From positions 351,501-415,500 of the forward strand of contig OU696589.1 in the NCBI GenBank assembly GCA_916048095.2: a stretch of 64,000 nt of DNA. The letters are read 5' to 3'. Positions 52,601 to 58,436 of the stretch are shown piece after piece (the first letter of the stretch is position 1; each line of letters opens with the position of its first letter). Below the pieces are notes generated by a model, which made no database searches, was not told the DNA's origin, and was given only the letters and a program-made list of their open reading frames with translations. The position numbers and the translations under genes are program-made. Source of the DNA: Sacculina carcini. Taxonomy: Eukaryota > Arthropoda > Thecostraca > Sacculinidae.

Positions 52601-53831
52601 GGCAATTCTTACATCTTGTCAAAAATTGATTACTGCAACTCTCTCTTCCTTCATCTTCCTTTCAAATATGTCCGCCAACTTCAATATGTCATTAATTTAG
52701 CATGTCGATTTGTTTTGAGACTTCCTCCTAAAACTCCTAAATCATACCACCTCCGGCAGCTTGGCTGACTTCCTGCTCTTTCACAGATTCGATTCACAAT
52801 TTGCTGTTAGACATTCAAATTGATTCATTCTCCATCTTCACCATTGTATCTTCGTTCTCTTCTCACACCCAGCCTTCACTCTGATAGTCGCCATCGTAAG
52901 CCTTTAGTTAGTCCTCCCGCTATCAATTTATCTCCCTGGTCGTCCATATCTTTTACATTTTATGCTCCTCGTATATATAACTCGCTTCCCTCACACATCC
53001 TTGAAAAAACCACTTTCAAGTCTTTCTCTGTCGCCTTGCACAAACACCTACTTGAATCTGCTTGATCTAACTTACCCTTTAATCTGCTCCCGTTATCTTC
53101 AAACTTTTTTCTCATTGTGAATTACTGTGTTTGGCTGGTTGACTCACTTCGGTCTGGTAAACTGTCTGGTCAGGAGAATTTCTGCTACTGGTACTGTGTA
53201 GCCCTGTACAACCAGTCTCATAGTCGAGTGGTCGGCGACTAAACCGGCTCCCCCTCTGGTTCCCACTAGTGAGGAGGGTGGCTAGACACCCAGCAGGAAT
53301 AAAAATAAAACCTGTCCAAGGGCGGAAGAGCCACTCGCTAGCCAACGGCCATCTAGCATTTATTTTTAATATTTAATATCCTATGCTTGTTTATTCTCTG
53401 TTTAATTTTCATTTTGCTTTCTTTTTTCTATTCCCATAATATATTTCTCTCTTTCCATTATATTCTCTATTACATTACATTTTTCATATATGTGTATGTG
53501 TATTTATGTGCGTGTGTATGTGTTCGTGTGCATGTTTGTTTTGTTTATCTGTTTGTTTCTCTGCTGAGTTGCCCCATACTCTGTATTCTTGGTGAGTTGC
53601 CCCACATATTTCACTTGGTTCTGTCATGCTTGACTTCACTGTTAGCTTATGTGCAGGCCGCATCGGACCACTGTGTTTGTGTGGATGTATGTATTCAATT
53701 TTGCAAGTAGTCTTGTACTTTCTGTCGATTTGTGCTCCTCATTTTTGTCTCCATACCGCTCTGTGTCTACATTTTCATTACTCTGCTCCTGCTGGCGCCT
53801 TTGCCCTCGAAAGTGCGCTATATCCAACACA

Positions 53832-53885
<54 letters not shown>

Positions 53886-56800
53886 CTATCGCTGTCTACA
53901 GCGGCTTAGAGCTTATCCAGATTAACATGATCGTGCGTGTTGGCGGTGAGCTGTGCGAGTGGAGAGAGCGAAGGTTTAGGTAGATGCAAGTAGAAATTAC
54001 ATCTACAAGCGTTGGGAGCAGCAATTGGAGTTAATGGTAAAATAGTAGAAGATGATAGCTGGTTGAGGAAGGAAAATATCCGACATATCAGCATTGCTTA
54101 GGTGGATTCCGTTATAAAATGATTGAATTTGACACTAGCGTGGTATATGAACAAAGTTGAATTGGTGACCGATCTGCTCACAGTGTACAGAAGGGTCTCT
54201 GATATCTTTACGGACCGACAAAGTCTAAAAACAAAAGCAGCTGGCGAGATGCTCGTTTGCTGAATGTTGGATATCGCAAAGTTTTTTTTCAAGAGTATCG
54301 GAAGAGATTGGAAATATGTCTGGTGCCGTTAAAAGATAGCAAGGCAGACCAGCTGACCCGGGTTCCGACTAATTGGCCCAAAAAACCCGGTCAAGCCCGC
54401 GTTATCTGTTCCACTGTGTTCATGCCAGTTGGGGCAATAATTTGTGAAATACACCATAAAATAGTCCACCCGAACATCTAACTTACTTTGTATTTCGCTG
54501 AAAGATCTGGATGTGAGGTGAGTAGGAACAACGCCAAGAAAGTGGTATCTACTTGTGATGTCTGCAAGTTCATTTACCCTGCTCCCATTGAATGACCGAT
54601 GGGTAATTCGGCTGTTGAAAGGGTGTGGGAACGCTTGGCAATGTACATTACTCATTTTTAGGCAAGTCTCTTTTGACCTTAATTGACTTTGGGCCTTCCC
54701 AATTTGCCATCTGACGCGAGTTAAGCTCTTACAGTGTCAAGAATGTTACCGACGTTCTGCAAGGCGTGTTTTTTGACCGTGGTACTCCAGAATCGATTCT
54801 CACCGACAACGAAGCGTAATTCCAGAGTCAACGCCTTGTCCAGCTCGCCCACCAATGGGGAGTGCACGTCAGGTTTAGATGTGCACACGCTCCTTCTGAC
54901 AACGGACAATTATAACGCAATTACCGTACCGCTAAGTTGATAGCAACAAGAAACAGATGCGGTGCTGCTGAAGCGATTTATATTTACAACATTACACCTC
55001 TGGACTACGTCTAATCTTGGCAGTGCATCAGCTTCTCTAATCTACAACTACTCGGTCAGTCTATGATTTGCTGATGAAGTATGTGCAATGAATTATCAGG
55101 AGGTAGCACCAAAGTTTGAAAAAAGTGATACAGTATGGGTAAAGCCCTCATGAGCACGATGTGATGACAGATATACAGAGAGTGTAGTGACTTATGTAGT
55201 GTCTGCTCAGTGTATTGAAGACGATGGGATGTACAGACACGTGGGTGATGTGCGTCTGAGTGGAACGTGTACAAAACAAGCGTGAATACATCGGTGGACA
55301 CAAGTGACGAAGACTTCGTCGTCACTTTCCCTGCTGGGGATCAAGCAACGTCCCATATTGACAGTGGATCGGCCGGAGATCGCTCTTCACAAGATTATTG
55401 TGTGCCCATCCGTAGATCAGAACAAATTGGTTCTAGGCGTGGAAAACGCTGTGTATGCCATTTTTGCTATTGTAATCAGAAGGCGTGAGTATATTTAGAT
55501 GTAAATATGAAAGTTAGGTGCATTGGTCAATATGTCAGATGATGGTATTGTTTACTCTTTGTCTTGATTAGAAATAACGGCTTTCGGAGGTTTTTTAAGT
55601 TTGTTGGTTGGCTGAGAGCAATGATCGGGTGTAAGACAGAATCGTGATTTGTTGCTGTGTAATGTAGTAGTGTCTATAGTGCTTGCGTGATTGGCTTGTT
55701 ACTGGTCGTTTTTTACTATTTTAATATATACTTCTACACGTTGTAACCTGTCGTCACCCCATCACCGGCTGCTGCGACAGAGCACAACATTCCGACCCCA
55801 ACATCCTCCATGCTCCTCCATCACGTCTGCAGCGGTAATATTCAGCCCCCTGTCGCAATCATGATCTTAACGTCTTCGTAGGTCATCCCGTCGTCTTAAC
55901 TCCCTTCTTTGTTTCTCAAGTGGCTCCAGTAGCACCTTCCTCTCATCTATCCTCCAACAGCAGCATTATCCACCAGCAAGTGTAGTCTCCACCAACAAAC
56001 ATATAGCTGCCCGGCGACGAGTCAAACACCAGTGCAGACGGGATAACGAGCAATCCTCGTCCGCAACTCCCCAGCTGGCTCCTGCCGGCATCATGTTCTA
56101 TTGCACGTCCCCTACACACTCACGTGACACGCCGCCTAGCACCACAACCCTGTCTTCGAGGCCGACGCTAATGCTGGAAGGTATCATCCCCGCTGCTGAA
56201 ACCAGGTCGTAGTCGCAAAAACATGTTCAAGCAATAAGGCCAAAATGGCTTGTAAAATATCAAACAACTAAAATAGATTCAGGCACAATTGCGCGTTGCA
56301 TCACTACCCCACACGCGCCTATAAGACGCCAGACCACGATCATAGATCTAACACAACTCTGACACGACACATATTTTGGCTCATACGCTTCCTCGCACAC
56401 AGTACACACTCAACCCACAAGCACGCACCCCCTCCCCCCACACACATATATATGTGGTTCTGAAAGAAGAAACTAACAAACTGGGATGTTAAGAGAATTT
56501 TAGTGTGCATAATATATGCTAATACCAAGTCGTTATATACACAAAGGTCACCATTGATTTGTCCCATGCATCGCGTTCTTTCTCCATTTATTCAGTTTTG
56601 TCCACTTTATTATGCTCTCCAATTGCATAGAGGCTGCTTGAAATAGTTTATAGTGATTGCGTTCTTTCTGCGCCAGTTTTTTGTTTTGCGTAATAATAAT
56701 AATACTAATATTTCTTTTTATTTGTACTAAAATAATTGTATTGTTAAGATGACCAAAATATTGCATTTAGTAAGGAAGTAATTACGTGGCTGTAATATAC

Positions 56801-57808
56801 AGTCAAATATTTAATGATGAGCGCGATGAGGAAATAGGTAAGCAGCATGGTCGAGTCAAGACCTGTAAGTCAACATTAATCTAGAATTGCTATGTACCTC
56901 ATCTTTTCACAAAATTGTGCCTTGTGTCATTATTTTTCTCGTCCATCTAATCTTTTCATTTTGGCGCTCGTAAACTTTCTGATGTCTTATCGCATTATCA
57001 TTTTTGTTGTTTAATTTCTAGACCCTCAATGATATTTCTGAACGGCTAGATAGCGAGGAGATTTTACTCGGCGGCTGGAACGCATTAGAAGCGGCTCAGA
57101 CTGCAATAGTCAATCGCTCGAGATGCCTGAGAGTTTCCCAGTACGGAGCTGCTCGGGTTGATGACTGCAATAAAGCAAGCCATTTTATGTGCGTTTACAA
57201 GCCGCGTAAGTTAGTCCGGGCATACCACTACAATATTTGTTTTGGTAGCGTTTTTCTTAATATATTATATGTATATTTTACAAGCCAATATTTATCTTAG
57301 CCTTTTATTGAAATATGGAATTTAGATGGATATTTATTTTGAACTAATACATCGAATTTGTATTTCTACATTTTTTTAATCGTCAAATTTCCCAACGGAC
57401 TTTCCGACTTAACTTCCCTGTAGAAGCTTGTCAAATCGGTGCGAAGTTTGTCACGTGAATACGATGAAACACTACTTGCGTACTTGACACAAGCTATCCA
57501 CTTGTGTCAAATCTTCTAGTGCCAAATATTCTACTCCAATATTCTATTCAAACGCCAGTGCCATTTATCGATTTGTCATAGGCGAACTGTGTCCGCCTGG
57601 CTTCATGGGCTTTGGTCCTGGTAGTGAGTGTGTGTTCATTTCGCGCAATCACCGAGTGACAATGGATGACGCGGTGCACCAGTGCGCTGCCCTCAGCTCA
57701 TCCCTCGCTGATGTTGCCAATCAGCGGTTCATGCGAGTACTAACTGAATGGTGGAGCCAAGACAGACAGCCTGTGTGGATTGGAATGAATCAAATTGGCA
57801 CACAACAG
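10500..57808 (+). CDS. Secreted multi-domain C-type-lectin-like (CTLD) protein, exons 1-8, 3' end not resolved
   Basis: Eight exons with GT-AG borders join to exactly 383 codons. Exon 1 is a signal peptide, so the protein is probably secreted. The rest reads as CTLDs. CTLD1 comes from exons 2-5: CEPGYARNGTLCL, AWEECKHYY, VWLPAD, FSNW, GCLWLSRYG and SDCDSKKRIIC. CTLD2 comes from exons 6-7: CCPFGFIAAGSVCIY, SHWLSVGADM, RCLRVSQYG and DDCNKASHFMC. The first half of CTLD3 is exon 8: LCPPGFMGFGPGSECVF and VWIGMNQIG. CTLDs are extracellular recognition folds. The usual Ca-sugar motifs (EPN or QPD, and WND) are not seen, so sugar binding is doubtful. Inter-domain introns are phase 1, and the mid-domain introns of CTLD2 and CTLD3 are phase 0. 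Introns 4 and 6 are filled with transposons. The second half of CTLD3 was not found with confidence. Confidence 0.8.
10609..10988. mobile_element. Short TIR element (MITE), TA target duplication, in intron 1
   Basis: Starts CCGTAAAAC and ends GTTTTACGG, flanked by TA on both sides. The inside has several copies of an ACCTCTAATTGAACGG-like motif in both orientations. No ORF. TA duplication and size suggest a non-autonomous Tc1/mariner-type element. Confidence 0.65.
11131..11178. repeat. (ATTAC)n pentanucleotide array
   Basis: About eight imperfect copies of TTACA just upstream of the exon 2 acceptor. Confidence 0.8.
11222..11361 (+). CDS. CTLD gene exon 2: N-terminal cysteine segment of CTLD1
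   Basis: Acceptor TACAG at its start; donor CCG|GTGAGT. Phase 1 in, phase 0 out, 47 codons with the shared one. Contains INCEPGYARNGTLCLSRK and KKCSPGSLVFAREP. The C-x-P-G-Y-x(6)-C pattern recurs at the start of exons 6 and 8. A Ser-rich stretch (SRDSSESS) separates the two Cys-Pro-Gly motifs and is not seen in the other domains. Confidence 0.75.
11455..11502 (+). CDS. CTLD gene exon 3: 48-base micro-exon
   Basis: Acceptor TTACAG, phase 0 in and out. Reads ANPVAWEECKHYYHPK, the W-x(2)-C helix of a CTLD. The donor AAG|GTGGCC is weak, but it is the position that keeps frame with exon 4, and read-through meets a stop at about 11,569. Confidence 0.65.
11503..12913. other. Intron 3
   Basis: AT-rich with no transposon ORF. 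It holds GA-rich sequence near 11,535-11,590, an AATAA-rich tract near 11,590-11,640, and a 23-27-base tandem repeat at 12,127-12,225. Nothing else supported. Confidence 0.6.
12127..12225. repeat. Tandem repeat, about four copies (CAGGCCACAATCACAGATCA-like)
   Basis: Consecutive imperfect copies of a unit containing CAGGCCACAATCACAGATCA. Confidence 0.75.
12914..12989 (+). CDS. CTLD gene exon 4: 76-base exon, end of CTLD1 first half
   Basis: Acceptor TTTACAG and strong donor TCAG|GTAAGC. Phase 0 in, phase 1 out. Reads TELEAVLAISENQENVWLPA then DTMTS, the V-W-L-P strand of a CTLD. The next matching exon is about 26.1 kb downstream. Confidence 0.75.
13155..15670 (-). mobile_element. L2-like LINE copy A, 5' truncated, with (TTG)n tail
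   Basis: The minus strand carries a 414-codon frame (15,484-14,240; similarity extends up to about 15,670) with WLTPELRRLRANSRAH, SSRCPSDPINFRAHFDS, SYRPISLLPLPSKLLEADIL, VIFISLDFSSAFDLVDHSIL, GVPKGSLLGPLLFNLY and the catalytic FHIYADDIQIYF. The frame shifts in an A-run at about 14,250 and continues in a second frame (14,193-13,540: SSHIRNLGVVLDPSLTLSQH). That looks like a single-base slip, so the copy is young. The endonuclease is absent. The 3' end contains AGTGCGCTATATCAAATACA (read on the minus strand) followed by (TTG)n at 13,156-13,174. A second copy of this family is at 49.85-53.89 kb. Confidence 0.85.
15714..17395. mobile_element. Non-autonomous DNA element with long terminal inverted repeats, TA target duplication
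   Basis: The left end, CCTTTACAATTTCATTTGTC, and the right end (reverse complement CCTTTTACAATCTCATTTTT) are inverted. Flanks are TA. The inverted arms run about 300 bases each and share, for example, TATCAGCCAATATATCAA against TTGATATATTGGCTGATA. The core has an (AC) run, a CGTGCTATGAGCGAGC region, two direct copies of TGGTCACACGAGGCCA (16,376-16,392; 16,477-16,494) and an (AT)n tract at 16,602-16,634. No transposase ORF. A second copy is at 33,575-34,320. Confidence 0.65.
17398..17619. other. Short AT-rich spacer
   Basis: No feature seen between the TIR element and the next remnant. Confidence 0.4.
17620..18080 (-). pseudogene. Remnant of a conserved, transposon-linked protein family of unknown function
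   Basis: Minus reading gives NPQIRKLVRDANFIHSMNED (about 17,930-17,990), EVDAWRTLSLSLKVFW, then in another frame MLDKFHKIGANMSVKLHYIH (about 17,770-17,830), LDNLGKTIDEQCAIFYQDM, EKRYKDRC and MIADYCW. I recognise this LGANMS-K-H-x-LHSHL...GERFHQD...YCW arrangement from many uncharacterised repeated proteins in arthropod and cnidarian genomes (memory, not searched). At least one frame break. The mechanism and parent element are unknown to me. Confidence 0.5.
18085..19090 (+). mobile_element. Ty3/gypsy fragment: integrase C-terminal end and probable LTR piece
   Basis: Fossil 3' fragment of an LTR retroelement on the + strand. Integrase-end motifs are visible: VAVKTTKRVLWSNVAMNGAL, LIQLRNTVDPHCNISLAEII, FGKPLRDSR, and later CFVQNCSGPRPKRCDRTETI and YTVKIDGSGRV. 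The sequence after about 18,900 looks like LTR or 3' UTR (TATATATAGATAT near 18,950). Everything upstream of the integrase end is absent. Broken, with a few breaks. Confidence 0.65.
19535..19700. repeat. Minisatellite, about 11-base TATAAAGTATG units
   Basis: Roughly fourteen imperfect copies of GTATAAAGTAT-like units inside the piggyBac remnant. Confidence 0.8.
21109..21290. mobile_element. hAT-like MITE
   Basis: Begins CAGTGGCGG and ends GTGCCACTG. An 8-base CTCGAAGG flanks the left end, and CTCGAAAGG follows three bases after the right end. CAGTGGC termini with an 8-base duplication are typical of hAT elements. About 180 bases, no coding. It lies within the piggyBac 3' region, so it is younger. 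Confidence 0.6.
21592..21968. other. Intronic AT-rich spacer
   Basis: No recognisable coding or repeat structure. Confidence 0.4.
21969..22229 (-). pseudogene. Cys-rich ORF, possible piggyBac C-terminal finger
   Basis: An 86-codon minus ORF ending ...FTCCLTNCKNISKRICISCE, RHICETHVETQSPSCFSK. The paired Cys/His spacing resembles the zinc-binding C-terminal end of piggyBac-type transposases, but it differs from the one at 20.9-21.0 kb. No catalytic part is seen nearby. Its first residues, KNSQLVCEE, coincide with one unit of the 22-base minisatellite, so the array may have grown out of coding sequence. Confidence 0.35.
22190..22465. repeat. 22-base minisatellite (CACACCAGCTGAATATTCTT unit)
   Basis: About twelve head-to-tail copies of a unit alternating CAGCTGACTATTCTTCA and CAGCTGAATATTCTTCA, each preceded by CACACAC or similar. 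Spacing is constant with no unique spacers. Confidence 0.9.
22466..23491. other. Intronic spacer
   Basis: AT-rich. A 15-base direct repeat, GGATACATCAGGTG-like, occurs at 22,612 and 22,628. Nothing else seen. Confidence 0.4.
23497..24238 (-). repeat. Gypsy A 3' LTR
   Basis: Matches 28,338-28,610 over its first 270 bases (+ strand). Its minus-strand start is TGTAGCGGCATCCG, preceded by a purine-rich GACGGGAGG that fits a polypurine tract. Confidence 0.8.
28338..28610 (-). repeat. Gypsy A 5' LTR (partial)
   Basis: Shares the CGCAAGAGCCCCACAGAGGG block and most neighbouring sequence with the 3' LTR. It borders the primer-binding-like site. Confidence 0.8.
28682..28887 (-). repeat. Gypsy B 3' LTR
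   Basis: Direct repeat partner of 36,996-37,202. Contains CCGTAAACAAACAAACAGCT in both. Confidence 0.85.
30498..33404. mobile_element. 2.9-kb DNA transposon with about 310-bp TIRs encoding a PIN/FEN-like protein
   Basis: The left arm, 30,498-30,814, and right arm, 33,097-33,404, are inverted copies. Both start TAGTCCGGC and share CTTGCAGTAGAGGTCCCATG and GGGTGCCAAGCTGGCACC-like blocks. AAA flanks each side, fitting a 3-base target duplication in the host GGCAAAAGTG repeat, although an A-run makes the exact length uncertain. Between the arms is one gene on the + strand (31,274-32,890). The arms read as about 80-85% identical by eye. It is the most recent insertion in this nest. Confidence 0.75.
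31274..32890 (+). pseudogene. PIN/FEN-nuclease-like transposon protein with C-terminal Cys-rich tail
   Basis: Two + frames, 31,317-32,246 (309 codons; open back to about 31,274) and 32,258-32,890 (210 codons), join through a single frameshift near 32,245. The first has ANIVIIDGSAVLWVIHWP (an early Asp, as in PIN/FEN folds), VYLIFGRYETYSTNGVTRTA, and the acidic cluster VISDDTDVFVLLVHF. The second opens LLGGYALSGCDTVAQLWGIG, like the helix-two-turn-helix after FEN active sites, and ends with a Cys cluster (CACENCKSVRCSCSSAMLPC, FCSCEGGLDCCNEHTR) and an Asp-rich tail. I recall this combination as a widespread uncharacterised animal family. Function in transposition is inference. No DDE-type transposase is visible between the TIRs. 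Loss of frame suggests this copy is inactive. Confidence 0.65.
33575..34320. mobile_element. Second copy of the 15.7-17.4 kb TIR element, left arm missing
   Basis: Starts at ACTCTATCAGCCAATATATC and follows the order of the first copy: the (AC) run, ACATCTACAGAAACATCACA, AATAGCGCTTGTCGTTGCTA, TTGTGTTGAGTTGTGATATC, then the right arm ending GAAATTGTAAAAAGTA. It lacks the outer part of the left arm and has a shorter core. It forms the loop of the TA-flanked element around it. Confidence 0.7.
36996..37202 (-). repeat. Gypsy B 5' LTR
   Basis: Begins TGTAGTGAA and ends TTCACTACA, a perfect 9-base inverted terminus. Confidence 0.85.
37203..37620. other. Intronic spacer
   Basis: AT-rich, with no convincing ORF or repeat beyond short A/T runs. 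Confidence 0.4.
37622..37852. repeat. Minisatellite of 10-base CTGTATGCAA/CTGTATGTAA units
   Basis: About 23 head-to-tail units differing mainly at C/T and A/G positions. The array is followed by CATTGACGTAATTTCATTGA, itself a short direct repeat. Confidence 0.9.
38040..38192. repeat. GTACCGTACC-rich palindromic repeat
   Basis: Multiple GGTACGGTACGG and CCGTACCGTACC blocks face each other across the segment and would form strong hairpins. A small (AC)n tract follows at 38,232-38,262. No ORF. MITE-like, family unknown. Confidence 0.6.
38193..39081. other. End of intron 4
   Basis: AT-rich, with no transposon ORF. It leads into the exon 5 acceptor. Confidence 0.5.
39082..39294 (+). CDS. CTLD gene exon 5: second half of CTLD1
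   Basis: Acceptor TTATTAG, donor CCAC|GTAATT; phase 1 in, phase 1 out. Reads PYYKWSRAIPTEFALNGRSH, LPFSNW, an acidic loop EEESSDDEHEQ, GCLWLSRYGRIKSSDCDSKK and RIICAAQP. The C...C...C order at the end is the classic CTLD core. No EPN/QPD or WND triplet is present at the Ca-site positions. Confidence 0.85.
39295..40105. other. Intron 5
   Basis: 811 bases, AT-rich, with repeated ATGAATG/TATATAACATG motifs near 39,320-39,590. No inserted gene. Confidence 0.6.
40106..40314 (+). CDS. CTLD gene exon 6: first half of CTLD2
   Basis: Acceptor ATGTTAG, donor GATATG|GTGAAT; phase 1 in, phase 0 out, exactly 70 codons with the shared one. Reads PQCCPFGFIAAGSVCIYASA, GRLNFSAARDSCKLLSSQLL, and ends SHWLSVGADM (the W-x-G strand). 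Donor choice is supported by the in-phase exon 7. Confidence 0.85.
40400..40602 (+). mobile_element. CR1 3' tail remnant with long (AC)n
   Basis: The + strand reads LDNSGFGDRT and then a stop and short tail, like the last residues of CR1 ORF2. AACAACTAGTGAGT comes next, then about 45 AC units (40,510-40,597). The intact CR1 that follows has AACAACTAGTAAGAAC plus (AC)n at its own 3' end, so this is an older 5'-truncated copy of the same family. Confidence 0.55.
40603..44395 (+). mobile_element. CR1 LINE, near full length, defective
   Basis: 5' UTR at 40,603-40,729, then a Lys-rich coiled-coil start MSGKKSKKDRKKV with an early stop. A 455-codon frame (40,908-42,275) combines a coiled-coil region with an APE endonuclease: VVYSNLNGMLSKMNELSDYL, IVCLTVTKLNPD, IIITGDLNCNIKW, LDLVF and SDHIVI. 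The RT follows in several frames: KSSGPDDIARYVLKECAETL (about 42,855-42,920), WKEANVTPLLKKGN, NYTPISLTSVAGKIMEKII, DFEKAFDKVPHDKLLYKL, GVPQGTVLAPILF, and an altered catalytic box LFADNIKL (FADN instead of FADD). C-terminal: ATKFLGSIKHLTYFDRLKKL, RWNRLPSDIV. It ends with (AC)n at 44,375-44,394. At least five stops or frameshifts. Confidence 0.85.
44396..44797. other. Flank between CR1 and gypsy C
   Basis: No ORF. 44,430-44,540 has a CCTACAAGACGTCACAACTC / CGACACGACAC / GCTCATAC order that recurs at 56,318-56,395, suggesting an older repeat on each side of gypsy C. Confidence 0.4.
44798..45023 (+). repeat. Gypsy C 5' LTR
   Basis: Direct repeat partner of 55,486-55,738 with roughly three quarters of positions alike by eye. 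The gag ATG follows at 45,040. Confidence 0.65.
45925..48765 (-). mobile_element. RTE-like LINE inserted in gypsy C
   Basis: Minus-strand non-LTR element. Endonuclease: NIDIIAVQEHRRRF (about 48,720), GAGGVGFVLSPTA, ASVYVPIAGSN, CLVGDNNADL (about 48,355-48,385), RLARLDYIF and SDHALVM. RT: CGNSAGYDGIPADVWK (about 47,430-47,480), LRSEIVPLPKKTGN, FMPAAAKLCNRELLDRLLTH, TGFRPNRGTTEQI, FEKAFDSISRVAMRQIL-like sequence near 47,040, and the catalytic SSAYADDVVIVAD (46,730-46,775). C-terminal RRRRLQLLGHVLRR (about 46,200). Its 3' end is an ATGATGATGATCATGATGAT run (45,927-45,948), as in RTE elements that end in such triplets. Several stops and frameshifts; defective. Confidence 0.8.
50635..50790. repeat. 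20-base tandem expansion within the LINE endonuclease
   Basis: About eight identical copies of GCGTCTGAATTTATTCACTT. One unit encodes the ASEFIHL of the endonuclease. Twenty is not a multiple of three, so the array destroys the frame. Confidence 0.95.
53145..53362 (+). repeat. Repeat segment shared with 3,505-3,725
   Basis: Contains TGTCTGGTCAGG, TGTACAACCAG, GTGGCTAGACACCCAGCAGG and GCCAACGGCCATCT in the same order as the 5' UTR segment of the I-type LINE. Here it lies in the 3' region of the L2-like copy B and is absent from copy A. Confidence 0.7.
55486..55738 (+). repeat. Gypsy C 3' LTR
   Basis: Same order of blocks as the 5' LTR, ending near ATATACTTCTACA. Confidence 0.65.
55739..57021. 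other. End of intron 6
   Basis: 55,745-56,215 is GC-richer and Pro/Ser/His-rich in translation but has no lasting frame. 56,280-56,430 resembles 44,420-44,560. The remainder is AT-rich intron leading to the exon 7 acceptor. Confidence 0.45.
57022..57205 (+). CDS. CTLD gene exon 7: second half of CTLD2
   Basis: Good acceptor (TTTAATTTCTAG), donor CCGC|GTAAGT; phase 0 in, phase 1 out. Reads TLNDISERLDSEEILLGGWN, SRCLRVSQYGAARVDDCNKA and SHFMCVYKP. The three conserved Cys close a CTLD. It pairs in phase with exon 6 across a 16.7-kb intron. Confidence 0.85.
57206..57581. other. Intron 7
   Basis: 376 bases, AT-rich, no inserted element seen. Confidence 0.6.
57582..57808 (+). CDS. CTLD gene exon 8: first half of CTLD3
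   Basis: Acceptor GTCATAG, donor CAACAG|GTGTGT; phase 1 in, phase 0 out. Reads RELCPPGFMGFGPGSECVFI, MDDAVHQCAALSSSLADVAN and QPVWIGMNQIGTQQ. Exon length, phases and break point mirror exon 6, which points to domain duplication. Confidence 0.85.
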
Positions 57809-58436
57809 GTGTGTTCCTCATCAGCAAGGCGACCTTTTGTTGCAAATGCAAGGTTTTAATCATAGACTCTGTTAATCCCGAGAAGACCAAACATCAAGAT
57901 TCTCCTAATCTGAAGTCAATATAAAAAAGAAGTTTTAAATGCAAATTGTTGCATCATTTTGTTTTTAGCGCACATTTTGCAACATTCAATATTTTTTAGG
58001 ACAATTTTTGAACATTTAGATATATTATTTCACACTATCAGGAACATATTTCAGTTGTAATGTTGTACAATGCAGCATATGTTCATGTATTGTCAACATA
58101 AACTCGATAAACATGTATCTGGAAGATGTGTGAACATTGTGTCCGTGTGTGGTGCAAACCCTGATTAATATACTTGTCGAGCAACCTTAGAGCAACGAGT
58201 TAGATCAACAACACTTGACTATAATACCGCTTAATCAGATGATGTTATATCTGCAAAATCCATTTAGACTTTAGATTATTCAAGAAAATCAGCATCCAGT
58301 GGGTCTGTCCAAATAAATTTAGAATATATATCACTATCAGGCCTCCGTGCGACACACTCGACATACTTTACAGATTGGACAAGCATGTGAAACTCAATTT
58401 TGACGCAACCGCGAATGTTCAAATTATACAAATAAG
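57809..58436. other. Intron or flank after exon 8
   Basis: AT-rich, with no clear exon. GRCVNIVSVCG at about 58,125-58,165 recalls the Cys of a CTLD second half, but stops lie close on both sides. Confidence 0.35.

Larger units (their letters stand above)
49850..53890 (+). mobile_element. L2-like LINE copy B inserted in gypsy C, with (TTG)n tail
   Basis: Same family as copy A. Endonuclease region: SLGLLNIRSVRNKFNSVLHT (about 50,143-50,202), FSFIFLTETWLF, and GEVGVVYHSSLAV in another frame, then a 20-base tandem expansion, then GHSLDLVIS and SDHNLITF. The RT sits in a 406-codon frame (51,548-52,768): KSRCPTDLIHFSAL, NYRPISILPLPSKLLESSIL, SLDFFSAFDLVDYSIL, GVPQGSILGPLFFNLY, YHIYADDVQIFF and SLGVIFDPSLCFSSHF. 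C-terminal frame 52,820-53,065. The 3' end carries AGTGCGCTATATCCAACACA followed by (TTG)18 at 53,832-53,885. Frameshifts and stops upstream of the RT; the RT frame itself is long. The left border is approximate. Confidence 0.85.
44798..55738 (+). mobile_element. Gypsy C: Ty3/gypsy LTR retroelement fossil carrying two LINE insertions
   Basis: + strand element. LTRs of about 226-253 bases (44,798-45,023; 55,486-55,738) both start TGAG..TATTTAGATG and share TTGGTTGGCTGAGAG and GTGTCTATAGT-like blocks. Parts: gag (about 45,040-45,590, with RLIPQFDGSSAPVSEWLEKV), zinc knuckle CLNCHCPGHLASQC, protease with LLDTGCSVI (about 45,765-45,925, continuing near 48,770-48,870), a pre-RT linker (VQSWIDEGWLIMYD near 49,125), RT with the YVDNVLV box (about 49,535), then integrase-side sequence (about 53,930-55,480; CDVCKFIYPAP near 54,560, a TPESILTDNEA-like stretch near 54,790). 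Interrupted by an RTE-like LINE and an L2-like LINE. Broken, with many breaks. The divergent LTRs indicate an old copy. Confidence 0.8.

Noticed and set aside
53626-53983. + strand ORFs with poly-Val, poly-Cys and poly-Leu stretches
   Set aside because: All three frames of the (TTG)n LINE tail are open; no independent coding signal.
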